DNA from: Halomicronema sp. CCY15110
Lineage (GTDB): Bacteria > Cyanobacteriota > Cyanobacteriia > Phormidesmidales > Phormidesmidaceae
NCBI RefSeq assembly: GCF_016888165.1
Contig: NZ_JACSWC010000261.1
Coordinates: 1-52,158, forward strand
Direction: 5' to 3'
DNA length: 52,158 nucleotides
Shown: piece after piece, positions 24,783 to 35,654 of the stretch
How the letters are laid out: each line of letters starts with the position of its first letter
Numbering within the stretch: the first letter of the stretch is position 1
Notes under the pieces: model-generated
The model's input: only the letters and a program-made list of their open reading frames with translations
Database searches by the model: none
Told to the model about the DNA's origin: nothing
Translations under genes and position numbers: made by a program

Positions 24783-25907
24783 GTGACTCAATATGACTGT
24801 GTGGTGGTGGGGGCGGGGCCAGCGGGCAGTAGCACCGCTTATCACCTAGCCCAACAGGGGGCAACCGTTTTGTTACTAGAAAAAGCGGCGTGGCCCCGGT
24901 CGAAACCTTGCACAGGGGCTGTATCCCCTCGGGTGGCAGAGTGGTTTGACTTTGACTTTGCACCAGCGTTGGCTAATACCGTGCGGCGGGTGCGCTACAC
25001 CTGGAAACTGGGGGACGAAATCACCTCGGAACTGGAAACGGCAGAGCCCATTTGGATCGTCCGTCGCGAGACCTTTGATCAGTTTTTGGTTGATCAGGCG
25101 ATCGCTCAAGGAGCCGCCCTGCATGATCAGACTCTGGTCTCTGGCGTCGAGTTGGTGAATGGGCTTTGGCATATTCAAACATCACGCGAAACCTATCGGG
25201 CGCGCTATTTGGTGGCGGCTGACGGGGCCAACGGCCCGGTTTCCGGGTGGTTGGGGCTGGCGAGTGCCAAACTCCGCGCTGCCGCCGTCTTGGAGTTCCC
25301 GACTCCCTTGCCGCCGGATCAAGCCGCGCTCAATTTTGAATTCGGGTTGCTGAAAAGTGGCTGTCTGTGGTGCTTTCCCCGCGATCGCGATGCGGTGATG
25401 GGGGGCGTCACGCTCTTGGGCAAACAAACGCCGAATTTTGAGCAAACGTTTGCCACTTATGCCCAAAATTTTGACCTAACAGGCGGCAACTGCCAAGTCC
25501 ATCCCGTCAAGCTGTGGGATGGGCACCGCACGCTACATACTCAGCAAGCCTTGGTCGTGGGCGAAGCAGCGGCCATTGTCGATCCCCTCTCGGCGGAGGG
25601 GATTCGCCACGGCATGTATAGCGGCATAAAGGCGGCTGAAGCGATCGCGGCAGCCCTGGCCGGAAAACCGGACGCCCTGGCTGGCTACACCGCTGCCATG
25701 CATGAATGGGGCGACAACATGCAGTGGGCGCAGCGCATTGCGAGTGTGTTCTTCCGGGTGCCGGGCCTGGGCTATCGGGTAGGCATTAAGCGCCCGACTA
25801 TGACCCAGCGTATGGGCCAATTGCTCGCGGGCGAAATTCAGTACAGCGACATTGCGAATCGAGTGATCAAACGACTCACAACGGGATTCATTCCCGGTCG
25901 CTCTTAA
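24783..25907 (+). CDS. Geranylgeranyl reductase family FAD-dependent oxidoreductase
   Basis: A 374-aa flavoprotein of the group containing ChlP and archaeal lipid reductases, which reduce isoprenoid double bonds using FAD. The dinucleotide-binding motif GAGPAGSSTAYHLAQ lies within the first 25 residues, the PCTGAVSP segment carries the conserved cysteine of the family, and VVGEAAAIVDPLSAEGIRHGMYSG binds FAD near residues 270-295. I chose a GTG at 24783, preceded by GAGGACGAG, because it puts the FAD motif at the usual distance from the start. A GTG at 24744 would add 13 residues. It is shorter and more diverged than chlorophyll-synthesis ChlP (about 400 aa), so it is probably a paralogue with an unknown substrate. 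Confidence 0.88.
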   Translation: MTQYDCVVVGAGPAGSSTAYHLAQQGATVLLLEKAAWPRSKPCTGAVSPRVAEWFDFDFAPALANTVRRVRYTWKLGDEITSELETAEPIWIVRRETFDQFLVDQAIAQGAALHDQTLVSGVELVNGLWHIQTSRETYRARYLVAADGANGPVSGWLGLASAKLRAAAVLEFPTPLPPDQAALNFEFGLLKSGCLWCFPRDRDAVMGGVTLLGKQTPNFEQTFATYAQNFDLTGGNCQVHPVKLWDGHRTLHTQQALVVGEAAAIVDPLSAEGIRHGMYSGIKAAEAIAAALAGKPDALAGYTAAMHEWGDNMQWAQRIASVFFRVPGLGYRVGIKRPTMTQRMGQLLAGEIQYSDIANRVIKRLTTGFIPGRS

Positions 25908-25968
25908 AAGTGCGGTGCTGCGCTTGAGCGCGGCTTGGGCAAAGATGACAGCTTTGAGCGCCGATCCT

Positions 25969-26469
25969 TTACAAAGAGGACTGAGCGAGATTTTGCAACG
26001 CATCGCCCGTCACGCGGCAGAGTTGCCACTCGGGTTTAATCACCGCTCCCATGCGTTCATAAAAGGCGATCGCGGGACTATTCCAGTCCAGCACATTCCA
26101 ATCCAGCCGCGCACAACCACGGGCCACAGCGACTTGTCCCAATACCTGCAACAGGGCCTTGCCAATGCCCTGACCACGATAATCCGGCAGCACAAATAGA
26201 TCTTCCAAATAAATGCCGGGCTGCATCAAAAAGGTGGAGTAATTGTGAAAAAACAGGGCAAAGCCAACGGGGGTATCGCTCACTCGGGCCAGCAGGGCTT
26301 CGGCATAGGGGCGATCGCCAAATAGGTGTTGCGCCAAGTCATCGGCGCTGCCAGTCACTTCGTGGGCCAGCTTTTCGTAATCGGCCAGGGCCTGGATCAG
26401 GTCAGAGATCGCGGACACATCGGCGGGCTGTGCTGGGGTAATGGTCAAATTTGACGAAGAATCAGACAT
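25969..26469 (-). CDS. GNAT N-acetyltransferase, diamine/thialysine acetyltransferase-like
   Basis: A 166-aa acetyl-CoA-dependent acetyltransferase. The acetyl-CoA loop is LPDYRGQGIGKALLQVL (about residues 98-114). Residues ADYEKLAHEVTGSADDL, FALFFHNYSTFLMQPGIYLEDLFV and LDWNSPAIAFYERMGA match the spermidine/spermine or thialysine acetyltransferase branch, so a small amine or amino acid is the likely acceptor. The start is supported by normal family length. It converges on the flavoprotein gene with a 60-bp gap. Confidence 0.9.
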   Translation of the reverse strand: MSDSSSNLTITPAQPADVSAISDLIQALADYEKLAHEVTGSADDLAQHLFGDRPYAEALLARVSDTPVGFALFFHNYSTFLMQPGIYLEDLFVLPDYRGQGIGKALLQVLGQVAVARGCARLDWNVLDWNSPAIAFYERMGAVIKPEWQLCRVTGDALQNLAQSSL

Positions 26470-27007
26470 CGACTTTAGGTAAAATTGCAGCCTACGATAA
26501 TAGTGTGCCAGCGGAGTGATGCCAACCGACAGATTGCCTTCCTCACCTGAGGCGATCGCAACAGTGAGTGGCTCAACTGTCTACAGCCAACCGTCGCCGA
26601 CAGCCAACCGCCGGAGTGGTCTGTCTGCTTTCCCAGGAGGAAACGGCAAAGTTGGGGAAATGGCATGAAACCCATCAGTATCTAGGATTTCAGGGGCTGA
26701 CGCTGACGCCTCACCGCCTCCCCCCAGGCCCCGTTGATGCTGCGCTAGCGGACACCAGGAACCGCGTAGGTGGTAGGGCCGCCCAACCCGAAAGCACAGG
26801 TCTACCATCTACCATATATATTGTTGGTGTAGGACAGCGGCCAAAAACAGTCGGTGGGCGATCGCGAGAGACGACGACTTGGGAAGTTCTTCGATAAAGT
26901 TGAGGGGTTATCTGTTGCACGTCATACAGCACAGCCCGCCCAGACACCGCAGGCTGAAAGAATATCAAAGCAGTTAGGAACGGGACGAACGAGGAGACAC
27001 GAGTCGA
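26470..27007. other. 540-bp region upstream of dnaK3
   Basis: No convincing gene. A short imperfect direct repeat of CAGCCAACCG(T/C)CG(C/G) occurs at about 26582-26612. The last part before the DnaK start is the probable promoter and leader, with GAACGAGGAG as ribosome-binding region. Confidence 0.45.
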
Positions 27008-29551
<2,544 letters not shown>

Positions 29552-29628
29552 TCCCGCTTATCGGCCCTAGCGTTGGATCAGATGAATTTATCAACTCATC
29601 ATGGTGAGCGAACGCTTTGATTGCGTCT

Positions 29629-30609
29629 ATGGAAAACTTTCGGAACTATTTTGAAATTTTAGGCGTAGGCCAAGATGCGTCAGGGGCCGACATCAAACAG
29701 GCCTATCGCCAACAAGCCCGCAAATATCACCCTGACTTGAATCCTGGGGATAAAGCTGCCGAGGAGAAGTTCAAGCTCTTGGGCGAAGCTTACGAGGTGC
29801 TTTCTGATCCTGAGCGGCGATCGCAATATGAAGAGTACAGCAGCTTTTGGCAACAAAAAGGCTTTCGGCAGCGAGTCAGCAGCAAGTTTTCGTTCAAAGA
29901 CCTTGACTTTAGCGATCTGGGCGACTTCAACTCGTTCATCGATCAGCTCCTGAACCGCCGCGATGAGCCAGCGCGCTCCCCCGGTGGCCGTCCATCACCA
30001 GACTCGCGAACCGAACCGCGTCCGCCCCCCCGTTCGAGTAACGCACGGACGACGGCCCGGGCCACCAGCAGTAACCGCCGCGACGCCGAAGCAACGCTAA
30101 CGGTGCCCCTAGAGCGGGCCTACAGTGGCGGACAAGAGCGCATTCGCCTAGAAGACGGACGCACCATTGAAGTAGAGATGCCCCCTGGCATGGTGACTGG
30201 ACAGCGGATTCGCTTGAAAGGACAGGGCATGGGCGGCGGCAATCTTTACCTGCGCATTGAAGTGCAGCCCCATCCATTTTTCAAGGTGGTCGATAATGAT
30301 ATTTTCTGCCGCATTCCGGTGACGCCGAGCGAAGCGGCGGTGGGCAGCAACATCACCGTCCCCACGTTGGATGGGCCAGTGCAGATGACTGTGCCGCCAG
30401 GCGTACAAGCAGGCAAGCGACTACGGTTAGCGGGGCGGGGCTATCCGGTGGGGCGCGATCGCCGGGGCGACCAAATTATGGAAGTCGATGTCGTGATGCC
30501 CGTGAAACTCAGCGATCGCGAGCAGACTTTGTACCAAGAGCTGCGATCGCTGGAAAAATTCAACCCTCGGGCAGACCTGCTCAAATCCTGGCAGGCGGTG
30601 CCTCGCTAA
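29629..30609 (+). CDS. DnaJ-family co-chaperone paired with DnaK3
   Basis: A 326-aa type II J-protein. The J-domain (residues 4-66) contains the HPD tripeptide in KYHPDLN, a short region with FSDLGDFNSFIDQLL follows, then a low-complexity Arg/Pro/Ser linker (about 110-150) where other J-proteins have the Gly/Phe segment. The C-terminal substrate-binding domain (about 155-310) lacks zinc-finger cysteines. The ATG at 29629 is preferred; a TTG at 29617 is in frame but unlikely. It is downstream of dnaK3 on the same strand and should be the dedicated partner, as in the dnaK3-dnaJ pair of Synechocystis. Confidence 0.93.
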   Translation: MENFRNYFEILGVGQDASGADIKQAYRQQARKYHPDLNPGDKAAEEKFKLLGEAYEVLSDPERRSQYEEYSSFWQQKGFRQRVSSKFSFKDLDFSDLGDFNSFIDQLLNRRDEPARSPGGRPSPDSRTEPRPPPRSSNARTTARATSSNRRDAEATLTVPLERAYSGGQERIRLEDGRTIEVEMPPGMVTGQRIRLKGQGMGGGNLYLRIEVQPHPFFKVVDNDIFCRIPVTPSEAAVGSNITVPTLDGPVQMTVPPGVQAGKRLRLAGRGYPVGRDRRGDQIMEVDVVMPVKLSDREQTLYQELRSLEKFNPRADLLKSWQAVPR

Positions 30610-30734
30610 GCGGGGTCGACTCGCTCCAGACCTAAAAGTGTCAAGATCTACGCAGTCGGAGCGGTTGGGAGATATTCCCGTTACCCTGTGAGCTAGAAAC
30701 TTGAAGATCGGGTAGTAACCGAAGTGAGGAGCCA

Positions 30735-31508
30735 ATGTTAGGGGCGATCGCGGGAGATATGATTGGCTCGGTGTATGAGTTTGATAACCGCCGGAGCAAA
30801 GATTTTCCTTTATTTACCGAGGCCACGACCTTCACCGATGACACCATTTTGTCGGTGGCCGTTGCCGATGTTTTGCTGCATGGGGGCGACTATGCCAAAG
30901 CGTTTAAGGCTTACTACTGGCGCTATCCCAACCCCACCGGCAGCTATGGCGCGCGCTTTCATCAATGGGCGGCAGCCCCGACGCTGACCCCCTACAACAG
31001 TTGGGGCAACGGCTCCGCCATGCGGGTGAGTCCAGTCGGTTTTGCGAGCACCTCGTTAGATGAAGTTCTGCAAGAAGCGGAGAAAACGGCAGCCGTCACC
31101 CACAACCATCCCGAAGGCATCAAAGGTGCTCAGGCCACCGCAGCGGCCATCTTTTTGGCGAGACAGGGCACCGCAAAAGCCGATATCCGCGACTTTATCA
31201 CTGAGCAATTTGGCTATAACTTGCACCGCACCGTCGATGAAATTCGCCCAACCTACAGCTTTAATGAATCTTGTCAGGGCACGGTACCCGAAGCGATCGT
31301 CGCCTTTTTAGACGCTACCGATTTTGAGGACGCCATCCGCAACGCCGTCTCCCTAGGCGGCGACTCCGACACCCTCACCTGCATCACGGGAGGCATTGCC
31401 GAGGCGTTTTACGGCGACATTCCTGAACACATTCGTCAGCCCGTCTCTGAGCGGTTAGATGAACCGCTCAGAGACGTGGTAGCCGCGTTCCGCGATCGCT
31501 ACTGCTAG
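30735..31508 (+). CDS. ADP-ribosylglycohydrolase family protein
   Basis: A 257-aa DraG/ARH-fold hydrolase that removes ADP-ribose from proteins or small molecules, using two magnesium ions. Metal ligands are seen in TTFTDDTILSV (about residues 31-41) and VSLGGDSDTLTCI (about 209-221), with the catalytic-core GAIAGDMIGS at the N-terminus and the NGSAMRVSP segment in the middle. All core motifs are intact. No ADP-ribosyltransferase is nearby, and the sequence does not tell whether nitrogenase reductase is a target. A perfect 15-bp inverted repeat lies within the last 25 codons. Confidence 0.92.
   Translation: MLGAIAGDMIGSVYEFDNRRSKDFPLFTEATTFTDDTILSVAVADVLLHGGDYAKAFKAYYWRYPNPTGSYGARFHQWAAAPTLTPYNSWGNGSAMRVSPVGFASTSLDEVLQEAEKTAAVTHNHPEGIKGAQATAAAIFLARQGTAKADIRDFITEQFGYNLHRTVDEIRPTYSFNESCQGTVPEAIVAFLDATDFEDAIRNAVSLGGDSDTLTCITGGIAEAFYGDIPEHIRQPVSERLDEPLRDVVAAFRDRYC
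31442..31476. repeat. Perfect 15-bp stem hairpin inside the ADP-ribosylglycohydrolase gene
   Basis: CGTCTCTGAGCGGTT (31442-31456) and its exact complement (31462-31476) flank a 5-base loop. It encodes residues in PVSERLDEPLRDV near the protein's end. Such a stable hairpin inside a coding sequence is unexpected by chance. Confidence 0.8.
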
Positions 31509-31577
31509 AGCACAGCGGTCGGTTGGAGCCTCCTCCAGGGATTCTTCGCCGACTATCGACCTGCTGACGATGTCCCC

Positions 31578-32357
31578 TCAAATCTGGATGCGAATTTCGT
31601 CAACTTGCTCAATTTGTTCAGGGCTAAATCCTGCTTTTAGCAAATTTTCTAAATGAGCGGCATCGTAGTAACGACCATCGAGTTGTAACGCTTGCCGATA
31701 GCTAGCCACGGCAGCGACTGGATCTGGTTTGCTCCAGTGTGCCAGTGCCAGCGCCACCCAAGGATGGGGATTGTCAGGTTCTAACTCAGTCGCCCGTTCG
31801 GCGTGGGCGATCGCGGCGGAGACATCCGGCAACCGCTGATAAGCCAAGCTGAGGTTGTAATAGGCAATCTCGTTATCAGCTTGGAGGGTTTTGGCTTGGG
31901 TATGGGCCGCGATCGCCGCTTCCAGATCTCCATTGACCAGATAGGCAATCCCCAAAGCATTGAGCCCCGGCACATGCTCAGCATCACGGGTCAACCCTTG
32001 ATTGAGGGTGGCAATCGCAACGTCGCGATCGCCCGCCAAATGCTGTGTCCAACCCAACAAGACATAACCCGGCACATGGAGTGGATCGAGAATGACGGCG
32101 GTGTTTAGGGCGGCGATCGCGCCCTCAAAATCTTCTTGTTGTCGAGCTGCGAGTCCTTGTTGACGATAGGCCGCCGCGCCATCCGCATCCATCAGAAACA
32201 CCGGATAGGCTAGCTGCTCCTGAGCTTGCGGTGACAGCACCAGCGGCGATCGCAGAGGCACTCTGACCTCGGTAGTGGTACAGGCCCCCAAACTAATGGT
32301 GTAGCAATAGAGGCTGAAAACAACGGCTAGACGTATCATCAATGACCTGATCACCAT
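31578..32357 (-). CDS. Tetratricopeptide-repeat lipoprotein
   Basis: A 259-aa exported protein. A signal peptide ends with the lipobox LGAC (near residue 25), so it should be lipid-anchored. Residues 70-245 form four to five TPR repeats, with phases such as VPGYVLLGWTQHLAGDRDVAIATLNQ and IAYYNLSLAYQRLPDVSAAIAHAERA, which mediate protein-protein contacts. No enzymatic domain is present. It is divergent from the peroxiredoxin gene; its partner is unknown. Confidence 0.87.
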   Translation of the reverse strand: MVIRSLMIRLAVVFSLYCYTISLGACTTTEVRVPLRSPLVLSPQAQEQLAYPVFLMDADGAAAYRQQGLAARQQEDFEGAIAALNTAVILDPLHVPGYVLLGWTQHLAGDRDVAIATLNQGLTRDAEHVPGLNALGIAYLVNGDLEAAIAAHTQAKTLQADNEIAYYNLSLAYQRLPDVSAAIAHAERATELEPDNPHPWVALALAHWSKPDPVAAVASYRQALQLDGRYYDAAHLENLLKAGFSPEQIEQVDEIRIQI

Positions 32358-32541
32358 CCAACAGGGGGCTGTTTACATTGTGACTCTAGTTGGCAGCAGG
32401 TTAGGCCGAATCGGACTACAGTAGACGAGCGGGTATCGCTTACCATCCCCGAAAGCTGAGTGCTGAATGATCTGGGGTAATGCGTTGGGCGATCGTCCCC
32501 GCGACACTCTGGCAGAGCATAGTTTGTGAGGATTAAATCCG

Positions 32542-33147
32542 ATGACTACCCCCCAAGAAGGCTGTCTTCGTGTCGGCCAATCGGCTCCTGATTTCACAGC
32601 GACCGCAGTCGTTGACCAAGAATTCAAAACCATTAAATTGTCTGACTATCGTGGTAAGTACGTCGTTCTGTTGTTTTACCCGCTCGACTTTACCTTTGTG
32701 TGCCCTACAGAAGTGGTAGCTTTTAGCGATCGCCATACCGAATTCAAAGATCTCAACACTGAAGTGCTCAGCATCTCAGTCGATAGCGAGTTTGCCCACT
32801 TAGCCTGGATTCAGACGGAACGAAAACTCGGTGGCGTTGGGGATTTGAATTATCCTCTGGTATCTGATATTAAACGAGAAATTAGTACCGCCTATAACGT
32901 GCTAGACCCTGATGCGGGAGTGGCTTTAAGAGGGCTCTTCATCATCGATAAGGAAGGCGTGCTTCAGCACAGCACGGTCAACAATCTGTCTTTTGGCCGC
33001 AGCGTGGCCGAAACGCTGAGAGTATTACAGGCGATTCAGCATGTGCAAGCTCACCCCGAACAAGTCTGCCCGGTCGATTGGCAACCCGGCGACAAGACGA
33101 TGGATGCCGACCCAGTCAAGTCAAAGGACTTTTTTGCCGCAGTTTAA
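32542..33147 (+). CDS. Typical 2-Cys peroxiredoxin
   Basis: A 201-aa AhpC/Prx1-type thiol peroxidase that reduces H2O2, alkyl hydroperoxides and peroxynitrite with electrons from thioredoxin. The peroxidatic Cys54 is in DFTFVCPTE and the resolving Cys176 in PEQVCPVDW. It has a GGVG motif at 97-100 but the C-terminus ends KDFFAAV instead of the YF helix linked to overoxidation sensitivity, so it may be relatively robust. Length is normal. The promoter should be in the 184-bp divergent gap with the TPR lipoprotein gene. Confidence 0.95.
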   Translation: MTTPQEGCLRVGQSAPDFTATAVVDQEFKTIKLSDYRGKYVVLLFYPLDFTFVCPTEVVAFSDRHTEFKDLNTEVLSISVDSEFAHLAWIQTERKLGGVGDLNYPLVSDIKREISTAYNVLDPDAGVALRGLFIIDKEGVLQHSTVNNLSFGRSVAETLRVLQAIQHVQAHPEQVCPVDWQPGDKTMDADPVKSKDFFAAV

Positions 33148-33377
33148 GGCGAGCGGATCATGCTGAAAAGCAGTTGCCTAATGCAGCGTCCAGACTCATC
33201 CTTAGGCTGCGACAGTTTATTCTGAATCTACAAAGCCCGCCCATCCTGAACTTGTCAAAGGATATTAGCGACCATACACCCATCGAAAACTAAGCATTAA
33301 CAAAGTATTGGGAACGATTCGCGTGTCATCTCCCATCCGTTTTGCCCTCACCTCCAGCCTTAATAGTGGGTGATGGC

Positions 33378-33845
33378 TCAATGAGTAATTGCGCCAATGG
33401 TGCCCTGGACGGTGATTTGATAAGTAGTAGGAGATACCATCAGCATTTGTCCCTGCTTGCCCGCAGAAACCGCAATACTGCTAAATTGTGTCGCAGAAAT
33501 ATCGATAAACACGGGATAAGGCTTTTTACTGCCCAAAGCCGTCACACCACCACGAATATAGCCGGTCAAATTCTGCACTTCTTTGAGCGGTACAGTTTCC
33601 ACCTTTTTATTGTCTGACATTTTAGCCAGAGCTTTGAGGTCGAGGCGAGCATTGGCCGGAATCACCGCGAAACAAACTCCAGTTTGATCGCCCCTGACCA
33701 CTAACGTCTTAAAGACTTGCTCATAGGGTAGCCCCAGTTTGTCAGCGGCTCGCTCTGCCGCTAAATCTTGCGGATCGACATCGTAAGTTAGCAGCTCATA
33801 GGGCACTTGCTGCTGTTCCAGGATTCTAGCGGCATTGGTTTTCAT
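33378..33845 (-). CDS. ybaK: Cys-tRNA(Pro)/Cys-tRNA(Cys) deacylase (YbaK/EbsC)
   Basis: A 155-aa editing enzyme of the YbaK/ProX family that hydrolyses mischarged Cys-tRNA-Pro. The characteristic lysine lies in EQVFKTLVVRGD (near residue 46), and GYIRGGVTALGSKKPYPVFID matches the substrate-binding segment. Length is typical. A 22-bp interrupted palindrome lies 75 bases upstream of the start. It converges on the peroxiredoxin gene with a 230-bp gap in which I see no terminator. Confidence 0.93.
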   Translation of the reverse strand: MKTNAARILEQQQVPYELLTYDVDPQDLAAERAADKLGLPYEQVFKTLVVRGDQTGVCFAVIPANARLDLKALAKMSDNKKVETVPLKEVQNLTGYIRGGVTALGSKKPYPVFIDISATQFSSIAVSAGKQGQMLMVSPTTYQITVQGTIGAITH

Positions 33846-34359
33846 AAAGCTGCGAACTCTCTTAGAAAGGCGCGAAGATAGAAAATTAGCCGTTCTGCCT
33901 TAAGGGTAACGCTGTAGTCTTATTCTCTGAAACGAGAATAACAAAGTTTGCTGAAATCGTCGTCGCCCTCAAGATTGTCATTATTTAGCCACTTAACTGT
34001 TTGACCGTCAAAGTAACAGCCCCTGAAGTTTCACGCCAGCATCAGGGCGTCAGTGTTGATGTGAGATGAGCGCCAACGTCTATCAATGGTGTCCCCTCGG
34101 CCATTTGGCTGGGTGCGGGAAAATCGTCAGGGGCATGAGTCGGACAATCTGACGCTTGGGGCCCAGGCCAAAGGCATTTCAGGATGCTTGGATCGTCCAA
34201 CCAGATCACCCAAATCAAGTTAATGCCCCCAGTCGGTGCCGTGTCAGCACTGGATGGCAAAGCCAGGAACGCCGATTGCGCGATCGCTCCATCCCCACCG
34301 TGGCTCAAATGCCATGCCGTCACCCCAAAGCGACTCATTCACTGCGGCCTATTGCGGCA
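33846..34359. other. 510-bp region upstream of ybaK
   Basis: Two overlapping frames on opposite strands (34042-34338 and 34156-34614) have no family features and are judged noncoding. The palindrome at 33920-33941 is the one defined element. Confidence 0.45.
33920..33941. promoter_or_regulatory. 22-bp interrupted palindrome upstream of ybaK
   Basis: TTATTCTC (33920-33927) and GAGAATAA (33934-33941) are perfect complements with a 6-base spacer. It resembles an operator for a dimeric repressor; it is not a Fur or PerR consensus. Confidence 0.45.
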
Positions 34360-35397
34360 TTAAGCCGTAAAGGAACGACCGAGGCCCAGTTCTTTCAACT
34401 GCTTGCGAAAGGTGATGGAACTCTTGTCGCCCGCAATGTGAACTTCATCCGAAAGCTTCAGGGGCAAATCTTCGGGCCATTGTTCTTGCACGATCGCTTG
34501 ATCTTCGGCAAACACCTGATGGTTAAAATCCAGCGTGTCTTGCAGGGGCGCATCTTTGTCAAAGTTGCGGCAAATGGGCACAAACACCCGCGTCTTACGG
34601 GCCGAAACCGGTGAAGCCGCATTGAGAATATGCAACATGCCATTGGGAAACGTGACCGATAGCTTCGCCGTGAACGGCAAAAACACCTCAAAGAGTCGTC
34701 GCCATTTGAAATCTGGCGGAGCCAGATGCTTCATGCCATGGGGATAATTGCTAACCGTACTGACATAATCGGCCTTGAAGCCCGCCGGTGTCAGCTCGAT
34801 GGGATAGTCCGGCACTGCGGGGTTGTCACTTTCACCAAAGGATTTGACATGGATAAAGGCAAAGTGACTGACATCGAGAAAGCCTTCGACTTGCCGCCCC
34901 GCCGCCGCCTCTAAGTCCACTGCGTCGGGAAGAACCTGTATATAATCCGGGTCATCCCACTCAGCCATTTCCGGCAAAGGAAGAGGGCCATTGTCGACTA
35001 ACCGTACCCAAACTAGACCGTACCGCTCGGTCACGAGATAAGTCGTCAGCTTCAGGCGTTGGGGAATGGTGGCATCCGGTTCAGCAGGGATGCCGACACA
35101 TTGGCCGGTGCTGTCATATTGCACCCCGTGATAAGGACACACAAGGCGATCGCCCGCCATCCACCCCTGACTCAACGGTGCCCCGCGATGCAGACACAGA
35201 TCGCGCGCTGCGGTGACGGTGCCCGCAGAGGTGCGATAAATCACCAACCGCTCATCGAGCAGCCGGGTGCCATAGGGTTGCTCCAGGGTCACTTCTGCCG
35301 AAAATGCTACCGGATACCAAAACGGAGCGAGGGCCTGCCAATCGCTCGGGGTAAAGGTGCAATTGCGGGGCAGCGAGATTTTGGGGGCAGCAACCAT
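34360..35397 (-). CDS. Rieske-type aromatic ring-hydroxylating oxygenase
   Basis: A 345-aa single-component oxygenase. The Rieske [2Fe-2S] ligands are Cys68, His70, Cys87 and His90 (CLHRGAPLSQGW ... CPYHG). The mononuclear iron site is the FLDVSHFAFIH segment, with His178 and His183. The C-terminal half fits the pheophorbide a oxygenase / vanillate demethylase branch, which includes cyanobacterial proteins of unknown substrate. I chose the ATG at 35397 (product MVAAPKISL); the longer frame adds 37 unsupported residues. There is no transmembrane pair at the C-terminus as in plant PAO, so it should be soluble. A separate ferredoxin reductase must supply electrons. Confidence 0.9.
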   Translation of the reverse strand: MVAAPKISLPRNCTFTPSDWQALAPFWYPVAFSAEVTLEQPYGTRLLDERLVIYRTSAGTVTAARDLCLHRGAPLSQGWMAGDRLVCPYHGVQYDSTGQCVGIPAEPDATIPQRLKLTTYLVTERYGLVWVRLVDNGPLPLPEMAEWDDPDYIQVLPDAVDLEAAAGRQVEGFLDVSHFAFIHVKSFGESDNPAVPDYPIELTPAGFKADYVSTVSNYPHGMKHLAPPDFKWRRLFEVFLPFTAKLSVTFPNGMLHILNAASPVSARKTRVFVPICRNFDKDAPLQDTLDFNHQVFAEDQAIVQEQWPEDLPLKLSDEVHIAGDKSSITFRKQLKELGLGRSFTA

Positions 35398-35654
35398 GCA
35401 ATGAACTCCTAGCCTGACTACGATAAAACCACAGCATGATTCAGACGGTACTCCGCTGCCAGCGTCTGTGTTTGTATCAGATGGCACGCGGTCAGCGGCA
35501 TAAGCCAACCGTAGCGGTCATCCGAAGCGATGCCCTCGCCCCCAGACAAGGTCTCTGCAACTTCAACAATTTGTAGAGATTGTGGCTGGGGTAGCAGCCA
35601 CCGCGAGAAAGTTGGGCATGCTGAGAACAAAGACGTCAGCGCAGCACAAATTAA

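Noticed and set aside
26568-26897. 109-codon plus-strand frame upstream of dnaK3
   Set aside because: No motif, no ribosome-binding site, and composition unlike neighbouring genes.
30735-31508. Nitrogenase-regulating DraG
   Set aside because: The fold matches, but no nif gene or DraT is present; the general family name is safer.
34042-34614. Overlapping frames on both strands between ybaK and the Rieske gene
   Set aside because: Neither has family features, and the plus-strand one runs into the coding sequence of the Rieske gene.
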